From assembly GCA_034401795.1 (NCBI GenBank), contig CM067359.1, positions 139,885,923 to 139,949,922 on the forward strand: DNA of 64,000 nucleotides. Direction: 5' to 3'. This DNA comes from Chaetoderma sp. LZ-2023a. Lineage: Eukaryota; Mollusca; Caudofoveata; Chaetodermatida; Chaetodermatidae. Positions 1 through 10,653 of the stretch are shown in pieces. Numbering within the stretch: position 1 is the first letter of the stretch; each line of letters opens with the position of its first letter. The notes beneath the pieces were generated by a model. The model ran no database searches. It saw nothing but the letters and a program-made list of their open reading frames with translations, and had not been told where the DNA came from. The position numbers were made by a program, and so were the translations under genes.

Positions 1-1100
1 CTGTTTGTCACAGTGGCATTGACTTTTGACCTTGTAACCTCTGTGTTATCATGCTGCTTCCTAACATTATAGGTAACCATGTATTCAAGTTTAGTTCCAA
101 TAGGATTAACAAATCCTGAAATATAAATGATTTGCTGAATGGAAAAACCTAAGGTTGAAAAAGCAGAGGTCAAATAGTAATAATAGAATGGCCTTGGCCT
201 TTGACCTGGTGACATCCATGTCATCATCCTGTATCTGCTTGGCATAAGCAACCATGTACCAAAGTTGTGTTCCATTAGGGTTAAGCAATCCCGAAATATA
301 ACATGATAAGATTTGCTGAGCCTAAAAATTTAACATTGAAAAATAAGTATTGTAGAGGTCAGAATGACCTTGACCTTTGATGCTGTGACTTAGTGTCAGC
401 ATGCCGCTTCCTAAAATTATAGGTAACAATGTATCCAAGTTTAGTTCTAATAGGATTAATCAAATCCTGAAAGATAATCCAATAAGTTTTTCTAAACACA
501 AAAACTTAACATTGAAAAATTGGTTCCAATTGGATCAGGCATTGTTGAGATATAAGACAATAACTTTTGTTTAACGCAAAAACTTAACATAAAATATTAA
601 CAAAGATTATACCGTACCCTTTGACCCCCATAACCTTGACCGCATGATGTCTGCATCAGCGTGCTGCTTCCTTTTGATGTATAGCACCATGTACCCAAGT
701 TTGGTTCCAATTGGATCAAGCATTGTTGAGATATAAGGCAATAACTTTTGTTTATCGCAAAAACTTAACATAAAATATTAACAAAGATTATAGCGTGAAC
801 TTTGACACCATAAACTTGACCTTGTAATGCCTGCATCAGCGTGTTGCTTCCTTTCGATGTATATCTCCATGTACCCAAGTTTGGTTCCAATTGGATCAGG
901 CATTGCTGAGATATAAGGCAATAACTTTTGTTTAACGCAAAGACAACGTAAAATATTAACATTATACTGTAACCTCTGACCCCTGTAACCTTGACCTCAT
1001 GGCCTTTTTATCGGCGGGCTGCCTCCTTTTGATGTATATTACCATGCACCCAAGTTTGGTTCCAATTGGATCAGGCATTGCTGAGATATAAACTTAACTT
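1..1100. repeat. Tandem array of ~185-bp units with TGACCTTTGACC-like motifs
   Basis: About six diverged units follow each other, with unit starts near 1, 180, 360, 605, 790 and 970. Each has a block of TGACC/TTTGACC words, then GCTGCTTCC, then CAAGTTTGGTTCCAATTGGA. The best-matched units (600-1080) also share an ATAAGGCAATAACTTTTG segment. The first unit is clearly the same sequence as 61245-61365, so this is a dispersed family and not a unique locus. There is no coding potential; the ORFs here are shadows of the array. Confidence 0.8.
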
Positions 1101-1139
1101 AAAAGTTTACGCCACCGCTGCCGGAAAAGTGATACCTGT

Positions 1140-2970
1140 CTCGATCCTGCTTCACAGACGAGACAATAACTACATGATTGCAAGTAACGGGATTTACTGT
1201 GCAAATGTACCCTTCATCCGCGAATAGAGATCTAAAAATTATCAAATTCGGTCCAGTGGTTGACGAGAAGCAGCCTGCTGACCACGGACACCCCCTGGCG
1301 AAGATCCTTGAAAACTGAAATTACAGTTATGGCTATCGAATTTGACATCGGTCGACCGACTCCGGCAAATCTGGACAATAAACACAAGACTACTCAAGAA
1401 GAAGGTAACAATAACGTAATCACCGGCGGTCGCTCAGCTTATTAATAAATTGTCATTGTGTAAGTAAATGGCCATTGTGTTATGTGTTAATCATTTCATC
1501 ATCGACGCGTGTTTGCGACTGACACGTGGAGGACAATAATGCAAATACATATACATATATATATATATGCAGATTTTATTTTAAGAACACCAGTGTAAAT
1601 TTTCTTAATTTTTTTGCTGAAAGCTGTTTCTATCATAGGCAGCTTACAGCAAGACATTTTAAAAATAGACACCAATTAAGAAACCAAATAGATTTCGTCC
1701 ATGCCAAAGGAACCCATCAGCTGGCTTTATGGCTACCGCTATGTAGATTGCGATGTTGCATGCGTACATCTGTACCTATGATGCACAAATATACAGACGC
1801 ACCCTCATGACACCACTGTGAATGCATGCGTGTGCTCGAATCCTAACAGATTAATTTGTATGTCTTTAACATTTACTACTGAAACATCGCTACATAGTCT
1901 ATAGATAGTCATACGTAAAAACTGTTGATGATGAATTTGCCCGAGAGACACGCAGCCCACGCTTTACAGTCAAATTAGTTTCAAAATATTTAGCAAAATA
2001 GTTCATCAACCGTCATACTATGGCCAGTATGGTTGAAAGTGTTAATGATTAGGGCAGTACCATTTTCCTAGATTTTTCTGTTCTACACAATTTACGTGAT
2101 ACCTCGCGTTACACTTCGATTTTCCAATCTTCTTTTCGCATCCAATCATGTCTTGATATGAGTCTGGGCGGTCACAACTTTGACATGTAAATTCAATAGT
2201 ATACACCGAATCTGTTCGTTTAATATTTCTGCTCGCTTTTCTCGTTGCAGTATCTTTCGGAAACGATGAGATTATAATTTCCCATACACGAGGTATAGAT
2301 ATGAGGATATGGAATTCATCCGGCCCATTATGTATGGTTCAGATGATGTATAAATTTCAATCACTCACCCCATGCCAATCTCGAACACACTCCCCACCCG
2401 ACACACGCACGCACGCACGCACACACACTATATTTGATGTGCATGTTAACCATAGTTGTTTTAATTCGGGATAAAAGTGATGATCTACATTAATATCCTC
2501 AGATTTAAAACACCTCTTCCAGAGTTTGGTTCGGATGAATTTGTCACTCAGGCTCGCGCATATTTCTATTTATAGTACGTACCGGTTCCTTTGGCGGTGC
2601 CGGATTGAGACGAATAGTGATCAAACGTCATCATACCATATACACCTTGATTAGTCGCGTGCTTTGACAGTGCAGCTAAGACAAACACTGTCTGTGATTA
2701 ACTTATTAACACCTTTAACAATAGTTCCTGAGTAGTCAGTCGTGTGTCTATTGTTCAGATTTGCTGGAGTCGGTCGGCCGATGTCAAATTCGATAACTAT
2801 AACCAATTTCATTTTTCAAGGATTTTCGCTGGTGGATGGCCGTGGTCAGCAGGCTGTTGCTCATCAACCACTGGTCCGAATTTGATAATTCTTAGATCCC
2901 TATAATCGCAGATGAATGTTACATTTGTACAGTAAATCCAGTTACTTGCAACCATGTAGTTATTTAGACA
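1140..2970. mobile_element. Inverted-repeat element with ~250-bp arms (1150-1410 and 2705-2965)
   Basis: The left arm read in reverse complement matches the right arm over about 250 bp. Shared blocks include TCAGATTTGC-GGAGTCGGTCG, CCGTGGTCAGCAGGCTG, CAACCACTGG-CCGAATTTGATAAT and ACAGTAAATCC-GTTACTTGCAA. The interior (1410-2705) has no recognisable protein and contains a CACG/CACA microsatellite at about 2400-2429. I could not define a target-site duplication. It may be a foldback-type non-autonomous element, or two oppositely oriented satellite copies. Confidence 0.6.
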
Positions 2971-3345
2971 TCCTTCTTCAAATGTGCGTAAAGGCCTCTA
3001 AAACCGGCACCAATCGCATATTTCGCTGGGATGGTCGTGGTCAGCAGGCGATTTCTCCGGAGTGGGTGGGCATAATTTAATCATTTTCATATAGTCCAAC
3101 TCATAAATGGACCTCACATTTGCACAGTAAATTTTATTACTGGCGACCATTTAGTTTTTGGAGATATATTACATGAAGTTAGAAAACACGCTTACAAAAA
3201 CCGCTGGCTCGCTAGGTGACCGTGGTCAGCAGGACATTACTCATAACTCATCGTGCATATTAAAAATTCTTTTTAGCCCATCATATTTAGGAGTCATTGT
3301 CACATTTACACAGCAAATTTGGTTACCCCGTGGTTATGGAAATAA
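2820..3345 (+). repeat. Three diverged tandem copies of the inverted-repeat arm unit (~180-195 bp)
   Basis: GTGGTCAGCAGG recurs at about 2842, 3035 and 3217, each followed after about 95 bp by ACAGTAAAT or ACAGCAAAT and then a GTTACTTGCAACCAT-like block. The first copy doubles as the right arm of the 1140-2970 element. This shows the arm itself belongs to a satellite-like unit. Confidence 0.6.
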
Positions 3346-3351
3346 TCTGCC

Positions 3352-3539
3352 TCAAACTTCTTTTACTACCGTTTTCCCGGATCTGGCTCGCATTTTATAC
3401 CCAACCCATTTCAAACACACGTGTCCGGCGTGTTCCGATTTTATGAATCTATGGCAACTGCCAGAATGACATCTGATAGAATGATTCGGATTCTTTTCTT
3501 TGACCTTCTCCTTGGTCTTCTTCGGAGATTTTCTCAAAT
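3352..3539 (-). CDS. Candidate terminal exon (exon 5) of the RGG/zinc-finger gene
   Basis: On the minus strand a pyrimidine-rich acceptor ending GATTCAG at 3540-3541 opens an ORF of 62 codons plus a split codon, to a stop at 3352. If it is spliced to exon 4 (which ends in a single G), the split codon becomes GAT (Asp) and the frame is preserved. The start is strongly basic (LRKSPKKTKEKVKEKNPN), which would suit an RNA-binding protein tail. An AATAAA lies on the minus strand at 3133-3138, about 215 bases beyond the stop. Against it: the intron would be about 3.9 kb, the exon borders a repeat array, and the last third of the peptide is not distinctive. Phase agreement is the main argument. Confidence 0.3.
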
Positions 3540-3599
3540 CTGAATCGTAATAAGAGACTTGATAGAGTAAAACTCTGAATATGAATCAGGATTAGCCAG

Positions 3600-5240
3600 C
3601 GCTAATCCCAAGATTTATTGATAGAGACCATACCGATTTATAATTAAAATTATTTTGGTTTTCTTTGAGAGAGTATGTTACTGAGATATCGCAGATTCAT
3701 GCTCAATCGCAACAAGCATGTCAATTCAGTAGCTTATACATGCTACTGTAATAGAAGAAGCAAAAACTAGACAACACAGTCTATACACTCTGGGCGCAAG
3801 TAACCAAACCTGGTAACGTGCCTACCACAAAATTAGAAATGATCTTACAAATCATTATTAATGCACCCGGACCTACAACCACTTATCTTAGAAGGTTTTT
3901 TACGCTTGTCCGAGATCCATATGCCTATTCTATAATCCACAGCAATTCAAAGTTATAAAATAACTTTTAAACTGGCTATAAATTTCTTATATGCCATTTC
4001 CCTTCAACAGTAAGAAAAGGAATGAAGTCTTGGTTGCTACCAACAAGGTCATGTGATAGCTATCAGCCAATGAGGTTGTCATTGTGCTTAATGACCTTCT
4101 CAGTGGCACTGGGTATTGGATTAACCCTCTTCTTGCCTCATTCTGAGATACAGCATTCAAGCGAATTACTATGTATCTCATCATTAAAGTATGGAGATAC
4201 CTGAAGACGCCTTCAGTGACTCTGTAACACAATACCCAGCTAACATTGGCTGTAAAAAATTCATCCTACTACGCTTCCCTTCAGAGAAGGAGAGCAATAG
4301 TAATAAATATTGCATAATTTTTAATAAGCATGGTTTGTAAAATCAAAAATCATAAATTTGACATTATATAGCATTGCGAAAATATATAAATCATGAGATA
4401 TTGCTCACTCTCCTGTTTTTGAAGGCGAGAGGTGCTGCGTTCACAAATGTGATAGCTAATGACACGCTCTAGCAAGCAAGGCATACATTGTAGATTCAAC
4501 TTCGTCAAATTAGTTCCAAAATTTTCAGCACGATGAATGTTACATAATAAAGAAATGTAATGAATTGGCACTTACATGACATCACACACTATCGCTTGAG
4601 GAGACAAAATGGCGGCGACTACTGTTCAACATTCAGCACGCGATATTACAAAGCAGATAATTGTGATACAGATAAGGGAATGTGACAGGATATGAATGAT
4701 ATGCCATCTATATATCATAATCTATCATTAACGATCGTTTTTTAAGCATCTTGGTGACTGAATTTCAAGTTTTTGTTGAAATTTCTAGAACTAATATTCG
4801 GCTAAACCCGATATGAAAACAATAACCGCCCCAGTCCAACTCGACCCAAGACCAATTCCTCGCCACCCCCCACCCCCAATTCATATACCATAATATAGGT
4901 TGTACGATATCGAAATTTTGTGATTTTTTCACCACGATATATCGCGATACCTCCCAGGACAATATCGTGTAAGCCTACACCTAGCCATTTAGAATCATTA
5001 ACCAGTAAATTAGCATATTTGGGGATTTAATAGCTAATGATTCTAGATGGCTAGGTCTGTCCCTGAATAGCGAGATCAAAAAATCAATCTACCCTTAATT
5101 GCCTGAATAGAATTCCAGAACAGTATTTTGATCTACCAGTTTCTGCTGGGGGTAATTAACACATCTGTTAAAACTGTTCATGTTGTGCATATTAGTACTT
5201 ACTAAGATTCAATTAGTGACAGTGAAATTAAGTCTACATT
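3600..5240. other. Intergenic/intronic sequence without identified gene
   Basis: I see no coding exon. A short inverted repeat (CTAGCCAT.TAGAATCATTA at about 4981-5000 against its complement at about 5037-5056) and a CGATATATCGCGATA-rich stretch near 4905-4970 look like decayed element ends. Confidence 0.4.
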
Positions 5241-5242
5241 GT

Positions 5243-5458
5243 TTAACCCTTTAACTGTCTCCCTGCTGCAAGCCACCCGACAATAACTTCAATGAACAAA
5301 GTCTTAGCTTGCTGAATATGTTGACAACAATTTGACTGAAAGTTGTTGGCTTAGTCACCAACAACTTTCAGTCAAATTGTTTTCAAAATATTTACCAGGT
5401 CCAGAGATATAACCCCTGGAATATGTTGTCTGCAAAATCTCAGCAGCCAGACAGTTAA
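5243..5458. mobile_element. Palindromic TTAA element, family D copy 1
   Basis: It begins TTAACCCTTTAACTGTCT and ends CAGACAGTTAA, with TTAA at both borders. The interior is an almost perfect hairpin: AACAATTTGACTGAAAGTTG on the left and CAACTTTCAGTCAAATTGTT on the right, centred near 5351. There is no ORF. TTAA borders and CCCTTT ends are typical of piggyBac- or Kolobok-mobilised MITEs; this assignment is inferred. Confidence 0.7.
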
Positions 5459-5527
5459 TGGTGTCAAGATTTATCAAGAAAAGAAAAATTTTACACCTTC
5501 AATGTCCATTAGCACGCCAAGAGATAT

Positions 5528-5760
5528 CTATTTTTGAAAATTGACCACCAGAATTTCAGTTTCTTGGCCTGCAAACGGATATTTCTCTAGAGCACTGCAC
5601 AAGCTGGTTAAATTGGACGGCTTGATCATTACAAGAACTGTTTTTGAAAATTTACCACTGGAATGACTGGCGAAAATAGTCTTCTCTTGGTCTGCAAATT
5701 GACATTTTTCAAGACCACTGCAGAAACTATTTTTGGCTGATCTGAGTGTTAAAGGGTAAA
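5528..5760. mobile_element. Palindromic TTAA element, family A copy
   Basis: It carries the family A blocks: AAATTTACCACTGGAATGAC, AAAATAGTCTTCTCTTGG, TCTGCAAA-TGACATTT, CAAGACCACTGCAGAA and the terminal GAGTGTTAAAGGGT. The left half is diverged. Family A is the most abundant repeat in the window (about 20 copies). Confidence 0.7.
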
Positions 5761-6299
5761 GACTCTGCGCATTGCAAAACTGTAAGGTTACATGTAGATG
5801 ATCAGTGTTGGCAATCAATCAGTTATGTGGTGTTTGCTACAGGCGATCAAACAATTGATTTCCTTGGAGCCAAGGTTTAGGCTCGTTTTATTTAATTCCC
5901 TTATTTCCCTTATTTCAAGGCCTACAAAGGAATCAATAAAGTGGACAAATAGTTATCTCAGAAATCAGATCGCTTTTAGATTCCGCAGTGTTCTTAAGGA
6001 ATGTTCATTTCCGAGGCAAGAGACCTTTTTAATTCGCCACAAGACAGCCTGGTTTGATAACCAAGCCGGTCATATTTCAGCCTTTCCTTTGTCTTTGTCT
6101 CCAAACGGACATTCAGTTAGCAAATACTTTGATTTTTGTTGCCAAATTTGACAAGCAGCCATAGAGATCAGCTGCTAAATATTTTGAAATTTATTTTTAC
6201 AGAAGGTTGTTGCCGACTGTTTAATTTGGACTCACGAATTTAGGTGCATTATTTAATCTGGCTATGACATTTACTATCACAATCAGAGGATAATCTAGT

Positions 6300-6560
6300 C
6301 AATTAACTGTCTGCAAGCCACCAGATGCCAGACAATAATTTCAATGAGCAATCTTCCCGACAATAATTTCAATGAGCAATAACCCTGGACATGCTGAATA
6401 TTTTGAAAACAATTTGCCTGCAAGTTTTTGGTGGCTAGCTAAATGTGACTTACATATCATGCTTAACCCGCAGCTATCGAGATTTTATCGACCTGGTTTT
6501 AAAATTTACCACTGAAATGACTGGATCGGTTATCGGCAACCCTCTCTAACACTCTTACTT
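6300..6560. mobile_element. Decayed family D and family A fragments
   Basis: TTAACTGTCTGCAAGCCACC followed by two tandem CCGACAATAATTTCAATGAGCAAT blocks and GCTGAATATTTTGAAAACAA matches family D. AAATTTACCACTGAAATGAC at 6500-6525 is a family A remnant. Confidence 0.5.
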
Positions 6561-7145
6561 AGTCAGAAATTAACAACCAGTTTGGCCCAACTGGAAAACT
6601 CACGCTACGTCACTGATGAAATCAGACATGAATATAGTTTCGCAAGTGGTACGAATAATATTCTCTATAGGCACCAATACAGTGATTTTCTCTATTGTGA
6701 ATTCAGCATTTAGCACTTTGAAAACAGTATAATTTAGTCACTTTTCTGGTGAAAGTAAGCAGTCAAAATGTTTTCAAAATACATTGCTGGTTTCCAGTGT
6801 ACATGATACCTACAGGATACTTTTCAATTCGTGTGACTGAAAGCAGGTCCTGCTGCTGGAAACAATGGCCATCAATCAAATTGGTTTAAAAGTAATCAAT
6901 ACTTTACCTGTAGGACGTAGTGGCTAATCAGCTTAACTGAGATTATATGACTGGCTGTAGAGATTTACTCACACGGCATATAGCTGAGCACAAAGGTCCA
7001 GCAGTATCACGAAGTGACATAAATGGTAATTAGCTGCTTTTTTTCAAATCATTCCGATATATTTCTGTTTTTTACTTGTTTTTTGGTTGATTATTATATA
7101 AAGTTAACATTTAACAGAATTTGCCACATGTAGTTCCCTGGTCCT
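6560..7145. other. Intronic stretch, mostly unassigned
   Basis: Only a weak ATTTTGAAA-type hairpin fragment (about 6715-6800) is recognisable. No exon-like ORF with good splice borders is visible. Confidence 0.3.
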
Positions 7146-7395
7146 TTCCTTTAATCCTTATATGCTGAAGCCGCCTATACCTGGCCTCTGCAGTGGTTTT
7201 GAAGAATGTCCATTTGCAGGCTATAAGAAGACTGCTTTTTGAAAATTACCACTGGAATGACTGGCTCGAGAATCGAGCCAGTCATTCCAGTGGTAAATCA
7301 TCAAAAACAGTCTTCTCTTGGCCCGCAAACGAACATTCAAAAAGTAATTTAAAAAATTTTTTTTTAATCAAATTTAGTCACAAAGGGCTATGTGT
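7146..7395. mobile_element. Palindromic family A element next to exon 4
   Basis: The two arms meet at a short spacer near 7270: TGGCTCGA-GAA-TCGAGCCA, flanked by GAATGACTGG and CCAGTCATTC. Outer blocks are TCCATTTGCAGGCTA, AGTCTTCTCTTGG and a terminal ACAAAGGG. It ends less than 100 bp downstream (minus-strand sense) of the exon 4 donor. Confidence 0.75.
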
Positions 7396-7463
7396 ATCAC
7401 TGCGACCCGCCAATGTAAGCATGAATATACAGAAACTATTATCTATATTACGTGCTGCCTCAC

Positions 7464-7681
7464 CTCTTCCCCCTCGTCCTATGCGGCCTCCACCACGACC
7501 CTGCGCCATATTCCGCTCAAGCTCCTCTATACCACCAGGTGGCAGATCCTCAGGACCCATGATGCCGAGCGCAGCAAGACGGTTTATTCGTGATTGATGC
7601 TTAGCACCGTTCATATGGGTGTCTAACAACAAGGCAGAAACACAAGTTACGCAACATGCTTCACAGATGTACTCCTCTACC
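7464..7681 (-). CDS. Exon 4: third JAZ/U1-like zinc finger plus RGG tail
   Basis: The acceptor TTCAATTCCAG precedes 7681. The first base completes a Gly codon (GG|G) left by exon 3, so the join is in frame. It encodes VEEYICEACC and onward, with a finger of C-x2-C-x12-H-x5-H (predicted residues C1086, C1089, H1102, H1108), the same spacing as the two other fingers. A short region with LAALGIMGPEDLPPGG and an RGG cluster (GRGGGRIGRGGRG) follow. The donor AGAG|GTGAGG at 7464/7463 leaves one base. Read-through would instead add 29 codons to a TGA at 7378, which is a shorter alternative end for the protein. These fingers are generally double-stranded or structured RNA binders in ZNF346, ZNF385 and ZFR-type proteins. 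Confidence 0.8.
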
Positions 7682-7939
7682 CTGGAATTGAAGAAGTACA
7701 TGTACAGTATGTAATAAGAATATTTTTGAAAATTTACCAATGAAATGACTGGGTTAAAAAGTAGGCAATAACAAGGTGGAAGAAATAGCTATGATACACA
7801 CTCCACATGTGTATTCACCTAACCTATAAATGAGAATGTACATGTACATGACAAAGCCTAAAGGAGATGCGATTTGACGGGCAGACGACAGATGGTTGAC
7901 GGCTGCCATGGCATAAGTTCACAGCTAATAACGAGGGAC

Positions 7940-8130
7940 ACCATTTTACTGACAAATCCTGGAAAAAACATGTTCTTTACGATAGAAAACCTATTCTGTT
8001 AAATATAGTTTGAAATTAATTTGACTGGAATCTTGCTGCATAAGACAGCAATGGCATCAAGTTAAATTAATTTCAAAATTTTCAACAATTTTCCTGTACT
8101 GTGGCTTGAAGTCTTGAAAATGAGATATGG
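7940..8130. mobile_element. Hairpin element, family E copy 1
   Basis: CTGACAAATCCTGG, then TTACGATAGAAAACCTATTC, then a hairpin GAAATTAATTTGACTGGAA ... TTAAATTAATTTCAAAATTT and TTTTCCTGTACTGTGGCTTGAA. The same order of blocks occurs at 14139-14250 and 33172-33345. Confidence 0.6.
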
Positions 8131-8507
8131 GTAATCAGTTTATTGGTGAACAGCTTAAGCATTTCATAGCATGTACTGTAGCCATATATATATACATACA
8201 AAATGGCTACCTGTCTAACACAGACAACAAGCTATACTGACTAAAATGTTAAGCCAAATGTATTGTGTATCCATGAGTGGATAGCCAGATAGAAATGAGA
8301 CATGTAAGTAAAACAGTCAGCGATTCCAAAGTCCCACACACACACTGTTTTTCCATGACAAATCAAGTGGGTGTTTTCGGGATCACGAGGGAATCCACCT
8401 TTCAAGATCCATCCTGAAGAACGAGTTAGAATGCACACACGTGTATACAGTAGACTCAGAACAATTCAGGGAAAACTATTGACAATGCTCCAAGGCTTTA
8501 GCACTTT

Positions 8508-8730
8508 CACGACGAAGCAGGTCAAGACCGACCTCTGCCGTGGTCTTGAGGAATGTTCATTTGCAGACCAAGAGAAGACTATTATTGAAATTTTACCACT
8601 GGAATGACTGGCTCGATAGCCGAGCAAGTCAAAATTTTCAATAGTCTTCTCTTGGTCTGAATTTACCCATTCAATGAAAAAATATTTAGATTTTCTTAGA
8701 CAAAATTGAGACATTTAAGGGTTATGTAGT
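8508..8730. mobile_element. Palindromic family A element
   Basis: Arms TTCATTTGCAGACCAAGAGA / AGTCTTCTCTTGGTCTGAA flank a central CTGGCTCGAT hairpin. It ends GAGACATTTAAGGGTTA. The right arm lacks its outer part. Confidence 0.7.
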
Positions 8731-8946
8731 CGAAGGCTGGGAGTACTATACTACCAAATTTCAGGTTTTGGATTGGATTCCCAGAAACAAATAACAAGGA
8801 AGTCCTGGAATTAGTTTTAAGAGCCATGTTACCACTTAAACAATATTACAAATGATATTAAGCAAATCACAGTGCACATGTACTTTTACCATTTTAAATA
8901 AAATCCATGTTTCATGTTTAAACTCCAAAATTATTACAAAGGAAAT

Positions 8947-9427
8947 CCCCCAACAGACCCCCTTTAGTCGGTTTGTCTGTAGTTTTATTAACCACTGTAA
9001 AACATACTTATCGTTCAATCACTACTTGCTAAATCAACTACTCTGCATTTAGCCGCCAGAATAAGATTCTTATGCTTGATTACAAACCCCTATATGCCTA
9101 GTCCATTTCTATGTACATGTATAACCTCAACCAGGCTACTGGTAGCACCCACACCCCCGCAAATGACCTGATAGAGACTGGCACCAGTCTGTACTCACTC
9201 CTTGGTGACACCTGTCACTAAGCACACTCGCGCATGCGCATAGGAGCCCAAATAGGAAACAGCTCCACTTTTCTAAATTTAAGTGCCAAATATTACAAAC
9301 AGATTCTCAAATCATTCCCATGCGGGGTGGTTGAGACCGGGTCATAGTGATTGAACGCTAAGTATGTTTTATAGTGGTTAATAAAACTACAGACCAAGCC
9401 ACTAAAGGGGGGGGGGGGTCTGTTGGG
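8947..9427. repeat. Inverted repeat pair of ~75 bp (8947-9026 vs 9350-9427)
   Basis: CAACAGACCCCCTTTAGTCG ... GTAGTTTTATTAACCACT ... CGTTCAATCACT on the left is repeated in reverse complement on the right, where a run of 12 G (9407-9418) replaces the GGGG. It is nested in the larger inverted repeat pair of 8990-9262 and 13193-13450, all surrounding a tyrosine-recombinase fragment. Confidence 0.7.
8990..9262. repeat. Left arm of a ~4.4-kb-spanning inverted repeat
   Basis: It matches 13193-13450 in reverse complement over about 260 bp. Shared blocks include CACTACTTGCTAAATCAACT, AGAATAAGATT, CAGGCTACTGGTAG, CACTCCTTGGTGACACCTGT and GCGCATGCGCATAGGAGCCC (the right arm reads GGGCTCCTATGCGCATGCGC). 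DIRS-type retroelements are known for inverted terminal repeats and internal complementary regions, which may explain the nested pattern around the recombinase remnant. Confidence 0.65.
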
Positions 9428-9784
9428 ATTGTTATTACACCACAAAAACATCTATACCATTCAATCACTACTCGCTAAACCCGTAGATTTGGTCAGTGTC
9501 CCACTTAAAAACCTTTGGTGGGTGGAGATTTGAGAATCGTTAAACAAGGATAAAAATTAAACAACTCATATCCAAATTTTATTAACATAATAGTGAATCC
9601 ATAACAAATCACAGTGATTATTAAACAAGGAAAATTGTCAACTCAGTGAAATAAACAAAATAAGAGACTATTCTCACCATATCTGACAGACATACAGACT
9701 AACAAAATTGGTGAGATGTGCTTGGAAAATGGTCCCTGTCTTGTTTTGTTAAAAACATTATATTTCTAAAAAAAGGAGGCCGCT

Positions 9785-10560
9785 GGGCTCTGATCCTTTA
9801 AATAGGTAAAAGTCGATTCAGATTTCTAACCTGCGACTTGCATGACGTCTTCCAATGATGAGCCGGCGAAAAGAGCGAAGGAGGAAGCCATACCACGAGG
9901 GTCGAGAGCCTTGACATGGGCTAAATTGATCTCACCTGGGGAGACAATCTCATAGCATAGTTTTATGGTCTCACAGATCCATCTGGCAACTGTGGCCTTA
10001 GAAGCTGGTCTAGCCACCTCCTCCGCGTACGGAACCCATAAGTGCGAAGAATCGGATATTTTTCAAATTGGTACGACGTTTATAGACTTTTAAGGCCCTG
10101 ACAGGACACCAGAATCTGTCCGACGGTGAAAAAGACGATAAAGATTTAAGAATAATAGGTTTGGCCGAGTAACGGTTAGACTGGGTCTTTGATAAAAAAA
10201 TCCCTTCTGGGATATAAAATTATAAATATAAATATAAAACCATCCCCAGAATCGATAAATTTGCCTTTTTCTGCAGAAAGAGAATAAATTTCGAATCTTC
10301 TCCTAGCTAAAGTGGCAGCAACAAGGAAAACAGCCTTAAGAACCAATAGTTTGAGACTGATAGATACAATTGGCTCAAAATGATGACCTGCCAAAAAGAA
10401 TCAAGGCCAAATTTCAGGAAGACAAAGGCTTAGCCACTGGAGGACGAACATTGCCCAATCTTCTAATAAAACCATTGAGAATCCTTGATTTCAGCATTCA
10501 GAAGACAAGGAAGAGAAGAAGCCAAAGAAATCTATAACCCCTAACGGTGATAGCCGATAA
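9785..10560 (-). pseudogene. Decayed tyrosine recombinase (DIRS- or Crypton-like) C-terminal domain
   Basis: Read on the minus strand across frames, it shows the order typical of eukaryotic tyrosine recombinases. A VRPPVAKPLSS-N-ALILF segment comes first, then SLKLLVLKAVFLVAATLARR and EIYSLSAEKG. Then come RPASKATVARWICETIKL and VKALDPRGMASSFALFAGSS, and finally DVMQVAG-stop-KSESTFTYLKD. The box II catalytic His-x-x-Arg appears as Leu-Asp-Pro-Arg, so the His is lost but the Arg kept. The conserved Trp after QVAG is a TAG stop. Several other stops and frameshifts interrupt it (for example within NLALILF and near 10050-10180). The TFTYL Tyr is present. No reverse transcriptase or gag remnant was seen nearby, so DIRS and Crypton cannot be separated. 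It lies inside intron 3 of the zinc-finger gene. Confidence 0.75.
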
Positions 10561-10653
10561 ATGAAATGAATCGAATAGATACTATTAAAAATCTAACATC
10601 TAGGAAATAGAAACGGAATCAGGCAAGAAACCATGCTTTAACATGCTTTAACC

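Noticed and set aside
1260..1445. Small ORF in the left arm of the inverted-repeat element
   Set aside because: It does not persist in the matching right arm.
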